Notes: a model not told the origin generated them from the sequence alone. Counted from the stretch's first letter, positions 7,618 through 17,273 are shown. The stretch: 27,186 nucleotides of DNA from a bacterium (GCA_020048935.1 JAIFLS010000183.1:1-27186), one strand, 5' to 3'. Made by a program: numbers and translations.

Positions 7618-8111
7618 GGCTGTGCATCCACCGGTTGAGTTCCAAGGTTTATGCGCTGCATGCCGGCCTCCTGCGCCAGTTGCATCAGCCTCATCAGATG
7701 GTGATGTTCGATACGCCGGTCGGCATATAACGTCAGCGCGGTTTCATTCAGGTGGATGCGTTTTTCAGCCAGGGCCGCCCGCAGCGCCTCCAGGCGCTTC
7801 TCGTCGTCGAGCGCATACTGCACGTTGTCGAAGAATACGCGGTACACAGGGGCCCTGGGAGGACCGGAGACCAAGGCCACCGCGATCAGCGGACTGGCCA
7901 GGCCGGCACCGGGCTGCGCGTCCGGCAGTTCCACCACCACGCCGGGCTGGAGCACGATGCGAGAATGCAGCAGCAACAGATAGAGGATCACCAGTGCGAT
8001 ATCTAGCCAGGGGGCCATCCGCAGCAGCCCACTACGGAAACGTACATCGGGCACGTAGCGGGTCCGCATGTCCCCACCGGGCAACGGATCCTTGATCGAG
8101 GTGGTCTGCAT
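7614..8111 (-). CDS. exbD: ExbD/TolR-family biopolymer transport protein
   Basis: This encodes a 165-residue ExbD/TolR-type protein. The single membrane helix (about 33-50, MAPWLDIALVILYLLLL) contains Asp37, in the position of the proton-carrying Asp of ExbD/TolR. The periplasmic domain follows, with VVVELPDAQ, LTLYADRRIEHHHLMRLMQLAQEAGMQRINLGT matching the family pattern in which D..v.......v.....aG...v.l.t is conserved. It forms the proton channel with ExbB. The stop overlaps the next start (ATGA), and exbB ends 4 bp upstream. The sequence cannot tell an ExbD (TonB) role from a TolR (Tol-Pal) role. Confidence 0.9.
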   Translation of the reverse strand: MQTTSIKDPLPGGDMRTRYVPDVRFRSGLLRMAPWLDIALVILYLLLLHSRIVLQPGVVVELPDAQPGAGLASPLIAVALVSGPPRAPVYRVFFDNVQYALDDEKRLEALRAALAEKRIHLNETALTLYADRRIEHHHLMRLMQLAQEAGMQRINLGTQPVDAQP

Positions 8112-8115
8112 GGCG

Positions 8116-8745
8116 TTACTGCTCCTCCCGGCGGCGGATTCCCTTGAGGAAGGCCACCATCTCGTAGCGGGTCCTCTCCATGTCCAACACGATGCGGTCG
8201 ATCTTGATCACCAGCAGGTTGAAGGCCGCGTAGCACGGGATCGCCACGGCCAGTCCGACCGCCGTCGTGGAGAGCGCCAGGAGCAGCCCGTCAAGGAGGT
8301 TCGCGCTCTGCACCAGCGGTCCCTGCGCCTTCAGGGTCAACGCCCCGTCGAGGATCCCGAGTATGGTACCGAACAGTCCCAGCAGAGGGGCAAGCTGCGC
8401 GATGGTGGTGATCACGACCAGACGCCGCTCCATGCGCGAGATCTCCGCCGCCGCCGCATCCTGCAGGGTCCGGTACAGGTCCTCCTTGTCCGCCTCGCGG
8501 TAGAGGATGGCGACCTTTACCAGGTAGGCCACCGGCCCGGGCGTCTCGTCGCAGAGTGCCAGTGCCTCCTTGATGTTCCCTTTGCTCAAGACATTGAAGA
8601 TTCCATTGAGAAAATCGGAGTATCGGATCCGGGCACGGTGCAGGCTGAACGACCGCTCGATAAACACGCCGAAGGCGACCGCCCCTCCGAGAACGATGAT
8701 CCAGGAGACCGGTCCTCCCAGCGACAACAATTCCAGTACCGCCAT
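8116..8745 (-). CDS. exbB: MotA/TolQ/ExbB-family proton channel protein
   Basis: This 209-residue membrane protein has three predicted helices: about 12-30, 109-132 and 152-180. The loop between the first two is cytoplasmic (residues 31-108). The family signature is APLLGLFGTILGILDGALTL (119-138), followed by the TTAVGLAVAIPCYAAFN helix. It is the pentameric channel subunit that uses the proton gradient to drive ExbD and its partner. The ATG is preceded by GGGAGGGG. The gene starts 16 bp after the TPR gene stop and ends 4 bp before exbD, so this is one operon. Confidence 0.93.
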   Translation of the reverse strand: MAVLELLSLGGPVSWIIVLGGAVAFGVFIERSFSLHRARIRYSDFLNGIFNVLSKGNIKEALALCDETPGPVAYLVKVAILYREADKEDLYRTLQDAAAAEISRMERRLVVITTIAQLAPLLGLFGTILGILDGALTLKAQGPLVQSANLLDGLLLALSTTAVGLAVAIPCYAAFNLLVIKIDRIVLDMERTRYEMVAFLKGIRRREEQ

Positions 8746-8761
8746 GTCTCACCCCTCCCTG

Positions 8762-11317
8762 TCAGTAGAACAACCACCAATAATCCGATTTGACCGCCTT
8801 GATCCGCGCTTTCGCCTCGGGCGAGAACTCGACATCCGCCGCCTCCGCCCGTTCGAGTATCCGTACCAAGTGCCTCCAGTCCTGGCGGCGCTCGATGATC
8901 GCCGCCGCCCCGCGCGCCGCGCGAGAGAACCAGACACGGGCCGCCTCCCCGGGAATACCGCCGTTCTCCTTCTCAACCAGGAAGGGCAGCATCACACCGC
9001 TGTAGTACTGCTCGAGCGCCACATCCGTGCGACCCAGCTTCTCGTGCGTCAACCCCAGCTTGTAGGCCGCCTGCAAGACATCGTCCAGCATCAACCCAGG
9101 GGTCTGAAGCAGCGCCTGATAGGAAAGCGAGGCCTCCTCGTAGCGGGCAGGGACTTCCGCACCCAGCGTGAACTGGCAGTCCCCCTTGCGACCAAGCGCC
9201 ATCGCGGCGAGTTCGCGACCGGGGAAGTTGTTGATGACCTCCTCGTAAACCAGGATAGCCGCGGCGAAACGGCCAAGCTGGACCATCGCCTCAGCCTGAT
9301 GGAAACGGGCATCCGCCAGCAGGTCGCTGACCGGATACTGTTTCGCCATGCGCCCGAGCAGCTCGATCGCCTGGAGGTACTGCTGGCGCCGCAAAGCCGC
9401 AAGACCGGCGCGCAACAGAGCCTGCGGTGCCAGTTCATGGGCCGGATAACGGTCGACAAAGGAGAGGAAAGCGGTTTCGGCCGCCTCGTCGTGGCCGGCG
9501 TTGTACTCCAGGCGCGCCACCCAGAACTGCACGGGCGCAGCCCATTCGGAGGCCGGAAACCGCTTCAGGAAATCACGACAGATCTCCAGTGCCTGCGCAT
9601 CCCGGCCAAGGCGATATAGACACATCGCGCGCATGAAATGCGCATGCTCGGCGATGGGCGTTCCCTCCGCCGAGGCGGCGATGCGTTCGAAGTCCTCGAT
9701 CGCATCCGGTGCCCAGCGCCGGTAGCGTACCATCCCCCGCCCGTGCAGCGCCTTCCAGAATACCGGGGTAGAGGGCCACCCGACCATGACACGTGCGAAC
9801 GCGTCTTCCGCCTCATCCAGACGGCCCGCCTCGAGTTCCAGATCCCCGATCGCCAGCAGCGAGTCCGCCGCATCGGGACCCTCGGGATAGGCATTCGCGA
9901 GCGTCTCGAAAGCCTGTATGGCCTCAGCCGTCTCTCCCAGCGCAACCAGACTCGATGCGCTCTGGAACATGGCGCGCGATGCCAGTTCCGGCGGGGCTCC
10001 GGACGGCGGCGCGGAGGTTCCGATGTCGGCCCTGACGCGGCGGTAACTATCCAGGGCAAGGCGATACTGCCGGTTGGCGAAGTAGCTGTCGCCAGCGCGG
10101 AACCGGCATTCTATGGCCTGGCCAGGATCCGCGAGCAAGCCAGCCGCCCGCTCGAACAACAGTGCCGCCTCCGCGTGCAGCCCCTGCCCCGCCAAGGCGG
10201 CGGCCTTGCCCTCATATACCAACCCCGCCGCATCGCCGAAGGCTTCCAGATACTGCTGGAAGACATCGCCGGCCTCCGCGTGGCGGCCGGCCGCCAGCAG
10301 GGCTTTGGCCAGCCGGTAAAGCAATCTCGGCGCCTGCGCTTCGCCCGGATGCGCCGCCACGAACAACCGCACCTGGATCGCCGCCGCGTCCAGCAGCCCG
10401 GCTTCGAGCAGGTGATGCGCCAGCTCGCGCTCCGCCTGTGTTGTCAGAACCGGGTTGCGGATGATCGAGAGGGTATTGGTCAATACAGCCGTGCCACCGG
10501 CTGCATCGGAGGTGCGGCGCAATGCCGCGGCCAGGGCGGTAGCGACCCGCATCCTAACCGGCTCTGCGAGGTCTGGGTTGGCGACCAGAGGACGCAGCAG
10601 CGCCACCGCACGACCAGGCTCGCCGGTGAGCAGGTACGCCTGTCCGACCCAGTACGCATAGTCCACCGCCAGCGTCGGGGGAAGGTTGGTGATCGCCTGT
10701 AAGGGTTCCCAGACCTTCTGCGCGGCACCAGCCTCGCCAGCGGCCAGCAATAACCGTCCCCAGTCCAGCCGGTTGGAGGCACGGGCAGACACACCAGTAT
10801 AGGTGGCATCGAGCACTTCGAAGAGCGCCGAAGCGGTGGCGACATCGCCCGTCTTGAAGTGCGCGAGAGCCTTGAGCCGCAGCGCGGATGGCGCGTAGAC
10901 CGAATCGCGAGCCGCGCCGGTTGTAAAGCCACCCAATGCCGCCGCCGTTCCCGCCCAGTCCTCGATCCCGCTCAGCCGAACCCCGCGCCAGTAGGCTACC
11001 GCATCGGCCGCCAGCAAGCCTTCGCTGGCAAACCGTTCCAGGTCTTCCCCGAGCTGGTTGAAACGTTCCTGCTCGAAATGCGAACGCAGGATGTAATGCG
11101 CGGCCGCAGCGGCATCGGTCGAGGAAGCTTCCTCGATAACATCGAGCAACACCCGGTCAGCCAGCGCATAGAAGCCATCCTCCAGCGCCAGTTTCCCGGC
11201 GGTAACATCGGCAGACGCCCTCCCAGCCCACAAGCCGGTCAACACCGCCGCCAGCAGGCAATACAGCCTGCACGCACCAGCAACCCAGCGATTGATTATT
11301 ACCCGTGTTCTGATCAT
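8762..11317 (-). CDS. Large secreted TPR-repeat protein
   Basis: The product has 851 residues. A signal peptide with a hydrophobic core (18-30) ends at ASA36, predicting a periplasmic protein. Nearly the whole mature part is helical repeats of TPR type, for example AERELAHHLLEAGLLDAAAI, ADSLLAIGDLELEAGRLDEAEDAF and ADARFHQAEAMVQLGRFAAAILVYEEVINNFPG. Such solenoids bind partner proteins. It begins 3 bp after the uvrA stop and is followed directly by exbB and exbD. It may play a role like CpoB/YbgF beside Tol-Pal, coupling a proton-driven motor to envelope work; this is inference from gene order. The sequence ends in an aromatic DYWWLFY. Confidence 0.85.
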   Translation of the reverse strand: MIRTRVIINRWVAGACRLYCLLAAVLTGLWAGRASADVTAGKLALEDGFYALADRVLLDVIEEASSTDAAAAAHYILRSHFEQERFNQLGEDLERFASEGLLAADAVAYWRGVRLSGIEDWAGTAAALGGFTTGAARDSVYAPSALRLKALAHFKTGDVATASALFEVLDATYTGVSARASNRLDWGRLLLAAGEAGAAQKVWEPLQAITNLPPTLAVDYAYWVGQAYLLTGEPGRAVALLRPLVANPDLAEPVRMRVATALAAALRRTSDAAGGTAVLTNTLSIIRNPVLTTQAERELAHHLLEAGLLDAAAIQVRLFVAAHPGEAQAPRLLYRLAKALLAAGRHAEAGDVFQQYLEAFGDAAGLVYEGKAAALAGQGLHAEAALLFERAAGLLADPGQAIECRFRAGDSYFANRQYRLALDSYRRVRADIGTSAPPSGAPPELASRAMFQSASSLVALGETAEAIQAFETLANAYPEGPDAADSLLAIGDLELEAGRLDEAEDAFARVMVGWPSTPVFWKALHGRGMVRYRRWAPDAIEDFERIAASAEGTPIAEHAHFMRAMCLYRLGRDAQALEICRDFLKRFPASEWAAPVQFWVARLEYNAGHDEAAETAFLSFVDRYPAHELAPQALLRAGLAALRRQQYLQAIELLGRMAKQYPVSDLLADARFHQAEAMVQLGRFAAAILVYEEVINNFPGRELAAMALGRKGDCQFTLGAEVPARYEEASLSYQALLQTPGLMLDDVLQAAYKLGLTHEKLGRTDVALEQYYSGVMLPFLVEKENGGIPGEAARVWFSRAARGAAAIIERRQDWRHLVRILERAEAADVEFSPEAKARIKAVKSDYWWLFY

Positions 11318-11320
11318 CAG

Positions 11321-14164
11321 TCACTCTTCGTCGACACTCTTCCGCATTATCTTCAAAAACCGCCCGGTATGAGAGCGCGGATTCGCCGCGATCTCCTCCG
11401 GTGTACCCACCGCCACCACTTGACCACCCCCATCGCCGCCCTCCGGCCCGAGATCGATCACGTGATCCGCGCACGCGATCACGTCCAGATTGTGCTCGAT
11501 GATCAAAACCGAGTTCCCTTGGTCACGCAACCGCACCAGCACCGACAATAACTGCTTCACATCCGCGAAGTGCAACCCGGTCGTCGGCTCGTCCAGCAGG
11601 TAAAGCGTCCGCCCGGTGGACACCCGGCTCAATTCCGCCGCCAGCTTGACGCGCTGGGCCTCACCGCCCGATAGCGTAGTCGCGGATTGCCCTAATTGCA
11701 AGTATCCTAAGCCGACTTCGCACAGCATTTGCAGACGCCGGGCAATGACGGGAATGTTACGGAAGACCTCAAGCCCCTCGGTCACGGTCATGTCCAGCAC
11801 ATCGGCAATGCTGTGGCCGCCATAGGTGACCTCCAGCGTCTCGCGGTTGTAGCGACGCCCGCGGCAGCGCTCGCAAGTGACGTATACATCCGGCAGGAAA
11901 TGCATCTCGAGCCGGATCTGCCCGCCGCCCCCGCAGGCCTCGCACCGCCCCCCCTTGACATTGAAACTGAACCGCCCCGGCCCGTAGCCGCGCAGGCGCG
12001 ACGCGGCGGTCTCGGCAAACAACTTGCGCATCGGATCAAACGCACCGGTGTAGGTGGCCGGATTACTGCGCGGGGTCCGACCGATCGGACTCTGGTCGAT
12101 CACCACCACCTTGTCGAGATGCTCGATCCCGCGGATGGCTCGGTGCGCCCCCGGAACCTCGGTTGAATGGTAAAGTGCGCGACACAGGGCGCGCCGCAGA
12201 ACATCATCGATCAGCGTGCTCTTGCCGCTGCCGGAAACCCCGCTGACGCAGACCAGCAGCCCCAGGGGAACGGCGACATCGATATTCTTGAGGTTGTTGG
12301 CTGTGGCTCCCTCGATACACAGCCTCGCCTTTCCCGGCGTCAGGCGCTCGAACGGCGCGAAGCGCGGCTCGTCATGCCGCAGGAACCGTGCGGTCGGCGA
12401 CAATTCGCTCGCCGTCAACTCGGCGGCCGGACCGCTGTACATCACTTGCCCGCCAGCCTTCCCAGCCCCCGGCCCTAGGTCCACCACCCAATCGGCAGCA
12501 CGCATCATCGCCTCGTCGTGCTCGACCACGACCACCGTGTTGCCTAGGTCGCGCAGCCGCTTGAGGATCGCGATCAGGCGCTCATTGTCGCGTTCGTGCA
12601 AGCCGATGGTCGGCTCGTCGAGCACATACAGCACGCCCGTCAGCGCGGACCCCATCTGCGTGGCCAGCCGCAGGCGCTGCGACTCGCCGCCGGAGAGCGT
12701 GCCGCTCTCGCGATCCAGCGTCAGGTAGGTCAGGCCGGCATCGCACAGGAAGAAAAGCCGCTGCCGAATCTCGCGGACCAGTTCCCCGGCCACCGCCTGC
12801 TCGCCAGGGGAAAGGGCAAGCGAGTCGAAGAACGCATGCGCTCGCTCGATCGGCCAGGCCAGCAGCTCGACGATCGAAACATCCTTGAAGGTGCAGGCGG
12901 CACTTTCGGGACGCAGCCGGTGCCCCCCGCAGGCGAGACAGACCCGGCGGGTCATGTAGCGCCGCAACCGCTGCCGCACCAGCTCGCTGTCGGTCTCGCG
13001 CAGGCGCCGCGACAGGTTCGGGATAACCCCCTCGAAGGCCGCCACCTTCTTGACGGGCCCGCCGCCCTTTCGTTTGGAGAAGGCCATCTCGACGTCCCCG
13101 GATCCATAGAACAGCGCCCGCCTCGTCTCCGCATCCAGTGCCTCAACCGGTGTATTCAACGGGAGCCCGTAATGCTCGCAAAAGCCTTTCAGCATCCGAC
13201 GATAAAGCAGGATCAGCGCCCGTCCGCCGGTGCGCCAGGCCGGGATCGCCCCCTTGTCGAGCGCCACCGACGGATCGGGCACCAGCAGCGCCTCTTCAAA
13301 GACGGCCTCGGTTCCCAGCCCGTCGCAGACCGGACAGGCGCCCTGCGGACTGTTGAACGAGAAATGTCTCGGTGTCAGCGTCGCGAAGCGCACGCCGCAG
13401 CCATCACAGCACAGATCCTCGGAAAACCGCTGTTCCTGCCAGTCGCCACAGCCAGGAGCCTGCCGCAGGACGACCAGCACGCCCTCGCCCTCGCGCAAGG
13501 CGAGCTCGACGGAGTCCGTCAGCCGCGCGCGGTTGACATCAGCCCCCGCCGCCAACCGGTCGACCACAACCTCGATCCGGCTCGATGCCTTGACCGCCTT
13601 GGGATCGGCTGCTTCCAGTTCCATCACCTCGCCATCAATCCGGACCCGGATATAGCCGCGCCGTCGGATCTGCTCAAGCACGGTCTTCGTTGGCGCGGGA
13701 ATCGGCGCCAGCAGCATGACACGCGTGCCTGCCGGCAGCGCCATCAGGTGCTCGACGATGCTTTCCGCGTTCATCCTGGCCAGCGGCACACCGCAGTGCG
13801 GGCAATGCGGCTGCCCCGCATTTGCATAGAGCAGCCGCAGGTAGTCGTGGATCTCGGTCGCCGTCGCCACAGTCGAACGCGGATTGGCCCCGGAGTTGCG
13901 CTGCTCGATGGCGATCGCGGGCGAGAGTCCGTCTATACGCTCGACGGCTGGTTTCTGAAGCTGCTCGATGAACTGGCGGGCATAGGCCGAAAGGCTCTCG
14001 ACATAGCGGCGCTGCCCCTCGGCAAAGAGCGTATCGAACGCCAGCGAGGATTTCCCCGAGCCGCTCACCCCGGTAATCACCGAAAGCCGGTTCCGTGGCA
14101 GCGTGACGTCGATATGCCGCAGGTTGTGCTCCGCCGCACCGACCACTCGAATCACATCATCCAT
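11321..14164 (-). CDS. uvrA: Excinuclease ABC subunit A
   Basis: This 947-residue protein is the damage-recognition ATPase of nucleotide excision repair, working with UvrB and UvrC. The first Walker A is GVSGSGKS (32-39). Cysteine pairs typical of the UvrA zinc modules are present (CDGCG/CPVCDG, CLACGG, and CEACGGGG with CERCRG). The two ABC signatures are LSGGESQRLRLA and LSGGEAQRVKLA, followed by LDEPTIGLH and LDEPTTGLH. The second Walker A is also GVSGSGKS. Length agrees with E. coli UvrA (940). The frame is open upstream to about 14374, but the conserved N-terminus (MDDVIRVVGAAEHNLRHIDV) starts at 14164, overlapping the tyrS end by 8 bases; the Shine-Dalgarno is weak. The sixth gene downstream is hisD. 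Confidence 0.98.
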   Translation of the reverse strand: MDDVIRVVGAAEHNLRHIDVTLPRNRLSVITGVSGSGKSSLAFDTLFAEGQRRYVESLSAYARQFIEQLQKPAVERIDGLSPAIAIEQRNSGANPRSTVATATEIHDYLRLLYANAGQPHCPHCGVPLARMNAESIVEHLMALPAGTRVMLLAPIPAPTKTVLEQIRRRGYIRVRIDGEVMELEAADPKAVKASSRIEVVVDRLAAGADVNRARLTDSVELALREGEGVLVVLRQAPGCGDWQEQRFSEDLCCDGCGVRFATLTPRHFSFNSPQGACPVCDGLGTEAVFEEALLVPDPSVALDKGAIPAWRTGGRALILLYRRMLKGFCEHYGLPLNTPVEALDAETRRALFYGSGDVEMAFSKRKGGGPVKKVAAFEGVIPNLSRRLRETDSELVRQRLRRYMTRRVCLACGGHRLRPESAACTFKDVSIVELLAWPIERAHAFFDSLALSPGEQAVAGELVREIRQRLFFLCDAGLTYLTLDRESGTLSGGESQRLRLATQMGSALTGVLYVLDEPTIGLHERDNERLIAILKRLRDLGNTVVVVEHDEAMMRAADWVVDLGPGAGKAGGQVMYSGPAAELTASELSPTARFLRHDEPRFAPFERLTPGKARLCIEGATANNLKNIDVAVPLGLLVCVSGVSGSGKSTLIDDVLRRALCRALYHSTEVPGAHRAIRGIEHLDKVVVIDQSPIGRTPRSNPATYTGAFDPMRKLFAETAASRLRGYGPGRFSFNVKGGRCEACGGGGQIRLEMHFLPDVYVTCERCRGRRYNRETLEVTYGGHSIADVLDMTVTEGLEVFRNIPVIARRLQMLCEVGLGYLQLGQSATTLSGGEAQRVKLAAELSRVSTGRTLYLLDEPTTGLHFADVKQLLSVLVRLRDQGNSVLIIEHNLDVIACADHVIDLGPEGGDGGGQVVAVGTPEEIAANPRSHTGRFLKIMRKSVDEE

Positions 14165-15440
14165 TTTGGCCAACCCGAACCAGATGATACCGTTTCTTGC
14201 CAGAACGCAGCACCAGCAGGCGTCCGTCGATGATGTCGGCGTCGCACAGCACGTGCTCTGCATCCGCCAGGCGCTGGTTGTTGACGTAGAAACCGCCGTT
14301 CTCGACCAGTCGCCGGGCCTCGCCACGGCTCTTGCAGAAACCCGATTCCACGGCGACTGTCGCCACCGGCGCACCGATCACTGACGCGGATGGCAACGCC
14401 GTCGAGGGAACATCGGCAAAGACCGCTTCCAGCTCGTCGGCCTTCAATCCGTCCATCGCCGCCCCGAACAGGACCGCGGTCGACCGCTGCGCCACCTGCA
14501 GCCCCGCCTCGCCATGCACCCGGCGTGTCACTTCCTCCGCCAGCCGGATCTGCGCCTCGCGCTTTTCCGGCGCCTCGGCCAGCCGACGCTCGTAATCGGC
14601 GAGATCCCCGGCCGACAGGAACGTGAAGACCTTCAGGAACCGGATCACATCGGCATCATCCACGCGCACAAAGAACTGGTAGAAATCGAACACCGGAGTC
14701 TTGGCTGCGTCCAGGTAGATCGCATTGCCTGCGCTCTTGCCGAACTTCTGCCCCGAACGGTCGCAGACCAGCGGCAGGGTTAACCCGAAGGCCTCCTCGC
14801 CGCGCAGCTTGCGGATCAGGTCCGTGCCCGCCGTGATATTGCCCCACTGGTCGGAACCGCCGAGCTGGACCGAGCAGCCCAATTGATCATACAGGTGCAG
14901 GAAGTCATACGCCTGCAGCAACTGGTAGCTGAACTCCGTGAAGCTCATGCCACTCTCGCTCTCCAACCGGCTGCGCACGCTGTCCTTGCCCAGCATCGCG
15001 CCCATCCGGAAATGCTTGCCGACCTCGCGCAGGAAGGCAATGAAGGTGAACCCGCGGAACCAGTCGTAATTATTCACGATGACCGCCGGTGCAGTCGGAT
15101 GGTCGAAGTCGAGGAAGCGCGAAAGATTCTCGCGGATGCCCTCCTGGTTGCGCCGCACCTGGTCCTCGCTCAGAAGCTGCCGCTCGCTGGTCTTACCCGA
15201 GGGATCGCCGATCATGCCCGTCGCCCCGCCCACCAGCGCCACCACCTTGTGCCCGCAGCGCTGGAAATGCGACAGTCCCATGATGGCCACGAAATTACCG
15301 ACCTGCAGACTCTCCGACGTCGGGTCGAAACCGGCATACACAGTCAACTGCCGCTGCCCGGCCGCCTGTTCCAGCGCCGGACTGCTCATCGCATCCAGCA
15401 ACCCCCGCTCCCGCAGCACTTCAACCACATTGTCCATCAT
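14157..15440 (-). CDS. tyrS: Tyrosyl-tRNA synthetase
   Basis: This 427-residue class I synthetase charges tRNA-Tyr. Seen in order: YAGFDPTS (35-42), the HIGH-equivalent LQVGN (45-49), GGATGMIGDPSGKT (71-84), the tyrosine/ATP pocket GGSDQWGNI (194-202), KFGKS (232-236, the KMSKS loop in TyrRS form) and a C-terminal S4-like RNA-binding domain (about 355-420, SRGEARRLVENGGFYVNNQ). The usual His of HIGH is Gln46 here, a substitution I believe recurs in some bacterial TyrRS. Two ATG codons are adjacent (15440 and 15437); a run of eight G lies immediately upstream, so either may be used. The gene follows a strong terminator and leads the long downstream operon. Confidence 0.97.
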   Translation of the reverse strand: MMDNVVEVLRERGLLDAMSSPALEQAAGQRQLTVYAGFDPTSESLQVGNFVAIMGLSHFQRCGHKVVALVGGATGMIGDPSGKTSERQLLSEDQVRRNQEGIRENLSRFLDFDHPTAPAVIVNNYDWFRGFTFIAFLREVGKHFRMGAMLGKDSVRSRLESESGMSFTEFSYQLLQAYDFLHLYDQLGCSVQLGGSDQWGNITAGTDLIRKLRGEEAFGLTLPLVCDRSGQKFGKSAGNAIYLDAAKTPVFDFYQFFVRVDDADVIRFLKVFTFLSAGDLADYERRLAEAPEKREAQIRLAEEVTRRVHGEAGLQVAQRSTAVLFGAAMDGLKADELEAVFADVPSTALPSASVIGAPVATVAVESGFCKSRGEARRLVENGGFYVNNQRLADAEHVLCDADIIDGRLLVLRSGKKRYHLVRVGQNG

Positions 15441-15456
15441 CCCCCCCCTACGAACA

Positions 15457-15493
15457 GAAAACGGGGCGTCCCGCCATTCGCGGAACGCCCCGT
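15457..15493 (-). terminator. Intrinsic terminator of rpsA
   Basis: On the minus strand the arms acggggcgttccgc (15493-15480) and gcgggacgccccgt (15474-15461) pair along 14 positions with one G-U pair and a 5-base loop. They are followed by TTTTC. This is a canonical Rho-independent terminator 22 bases past the rpsA stop. It also lies just 20 bases before the tyrS start, so tyrS needs a promoter upstream of or within this region, or read-through. Confidence 0.9.
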
Positions 15494-15515
15494 CTGGAAT
15501 AATCGCGAATCCGCC

Positions 15516-17273
15516 TTACTTTTTCTCGCCGGGATGCCATTCCTCCAGACCGCTGAAGGCCTCGTCGAACGCACCCGCCAGATCAACCATGTTGTCGCCG
15601 GGCCGAAGTCCTTCAAGCAATTCGTCCTGCTGCTTGATGAACTCGTCGTCGGGCATCTCCTTGGCCTTGATGCTCAACCCGATGCGGCGCGCCACCTGAT
15701 CGATCTTGATCACGCGGGCCTCCACCTCCTGGCCGACATCCAGCGCATCACGCACCTTCTCGACATGATCATCGCTGATCTGCGAGATATGCACAAGCCC
15801 GTCCACGCCCTCCTCCAGCTCGATGAACGCACCGAACGTGGCCACCTTCGAGACCGTACCCTTGACGAGCTGGCCGATCTGGTAGCGGCTGGTGATCGTG
15901 TTCCACGGATCGTCGCTCGCCTGCTTCAGGCCGAGGCTGATGCGCTTGTTGCCGGAATCCACTTCCAGGACCACCGCGTCAACCGTCTGGCCCTTCTCAA
16001 GCACTTCGGACGGATGATTGATCTTGCGTGTCCAGGACATATCCGACACGTGGATCATACCGTCGATGCCGTCCTCGAGTTCCACGAACGCCCCATAGGA
16101 GGTGAAGTTGCGGACCTGGCCCGTGATACGCGTTCCGACCGGGTAGCGCGCCGCCACGGTATCCCACGGGTTCGCCTCGGTCTGGCGCATGCCCAGCGCG
16201 ATCTTCTGCTCTTCCGGATTCACGCTCAGGACCACCACGTCGACCTCATCGCCGACGGACAGCACATCCGAGGCACGAGCCACGCGCTTGGTCCAGCTGA
16301 TCTCGGAAACGTGCACGAGCCCCTCGACCCCCTCCTCGATCTCGACGAACGCGCCGTAAGGCACCAGGTTGACCACCTTGCCGCGCAGACGGCTGCCCAC
16401 CGGGAATTTCTTGTTGATATCGTCCCACGGATTCGACAGGCGCTGCTTCAGGCCGAGCGAGACCCGCTCGCGGTCCTGGTCCACGTCGAGGATCACGACC
16501 TGGATGGAATCGCCCACACGCACCATCTCCGACGGATGCTTGATCCGGCCCCAGCTCATATCCGTGATATGCAGCAGGCCGTCCAGACCGTCCAGATCCA
16601 CGAACACACCGAAATCGGTAATGTTCTTGACCGTGCCCGTGCGGACCTGGCCCTTGTCGATCGTGGTGAGCAGCTCGCGTTTCTTCACGCGCAGGCGCTC
16701 CTCGATCAGGTCACGGCGCGACAGGATGATGTTACGCCGGTCCTCGTTGATCTTGATAACCTTGAACTCAAATTCGTTTTCGATCAGCGCGTCGACGTTG
16801 TGCACCGGGCTGACATCCACCTGAGACCCCGGCAGGAACGCTTCAACACCGTTCACATCCACGATCATGCCGCCCTTGACACGCGCCTTGATCACGCCCA
16901 TCACCGTGCTGCCTTCCGCGCACGACTTGATGACATGCTCCCACTGGATCTGCTGCTCGGCCTTCTCCTTGCTGAGAATGACCATGCCGCACTCGTCCTC
17001 CATCTGGTCGAGCAGCACATCGAGCTGGTCGCCGACATTGACGGCAGTGAGATCCTTGAACTCGTGGCCGTCGATGACACCCTCGGACTTGTAGCCGATG
17101 TCCACCAGCACTTCGTTGTTCTGGACGGCCAGGATCCTGCCGGGGACAATGGAACCTTCGGTAAAGCTCTTAAGCGTCTCCGAATACATTCTGGACATTT
17201 CATCGTGATCCACGGAATCGATCCGGGACAGGTCAATCTTCGTGTGAATCTTCTTCTTAACCTTTAATGCCAT
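15516..17273 (-). CDS. rpsA: 30S ribosomal protein S1
   Basis: This 585-residue protein has six S1 (OB-fold) RNA-binding domains at about 38-103, 119-187, 207-275, 292-362, 379-449 and 466-536. The last four carry the family pattern YGAFVE(L/I)E(D/E)G(V/I)(D/E)G(L/M)(V/I)H(V/I)S or a close form. A Glu/Asp-rich tail follows. S1 holds mRNA on the 30S subunit during initiation. The six-domain layout and length match Gram-negative S1 (E. coli 557). No Shine-Dalgarno precedes the ATG (the 12 bases before it are tgaaacagtaac), as in E. coli rpsA, where S1 controls its own mRNA. A promoter (17369-17397) and a terminator bracket the gene. Confidence 0.98.
   Translation of the reverse strand: MALKVKKKIHTKIDLSRIDSVDHDEMSRMYSETLKSFTEGSIVPGRILAVQNNEVLVDIGYKSEGVIDGHEFKDLTAVNVGDQLDVLLDQMEDECGMVILSKEKAEQQIQWEHVIKSCAEGSTVMGVIKARVKGGMIVDVNGVEAFLPGSQVDVSPVHNVDALIENEFEFKVIKINEDRRNIILSRRDLIEERLRVKKRELLTTIDKGQVRTGTVKNITDFGVFVDLDGLDGLLHITDMSWGRIKHPSEMVRVGDSIQVVILDVDQDRERVSLGLKQRLSNPWDDINKKFPVGSRLRGKVVNLVPYGAFVEIEEGVEGLVHVSEISWTKRVARASDVLSVGDEVDVVVLSVNPEEQKIALGMRQTEANPWDTVAARYPVGTRITGQVRNFTSYGAFVELEDGIDGMIHVSDMSWTRKINHPSEVLEKGQTVDAVVLEVDSGNKRISLGLKQASDDPWNTITSRYQIGQLVKGTVSKVATFGAFIELEEGVDGLVHISQISDDHVEKVRDALDVGQEVEARVIKIDQVARRIGLSIKAKEMPDDEFIKQQDELLEGLRPGDNMVDLAGAFDEAFSGLEEWHPGEKK

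Noticed and set aside
12596..14233. A 545-codon plus-strand frame opposite uvrA
   Set aside because: uvrA motifs are unambiguous on the minus strand; the plus-strand translation is Arg/Gln/Pro-rich and matches nothing.
14883..17267. A 794-codon open frame on the plus strand opposite rpsA and tyrS
   Set aside because: It is antisense to two certain genes. Its residues are His/Arg/Asp-rich with no recognisable fold, as expected from high-G+C codon shadowing.
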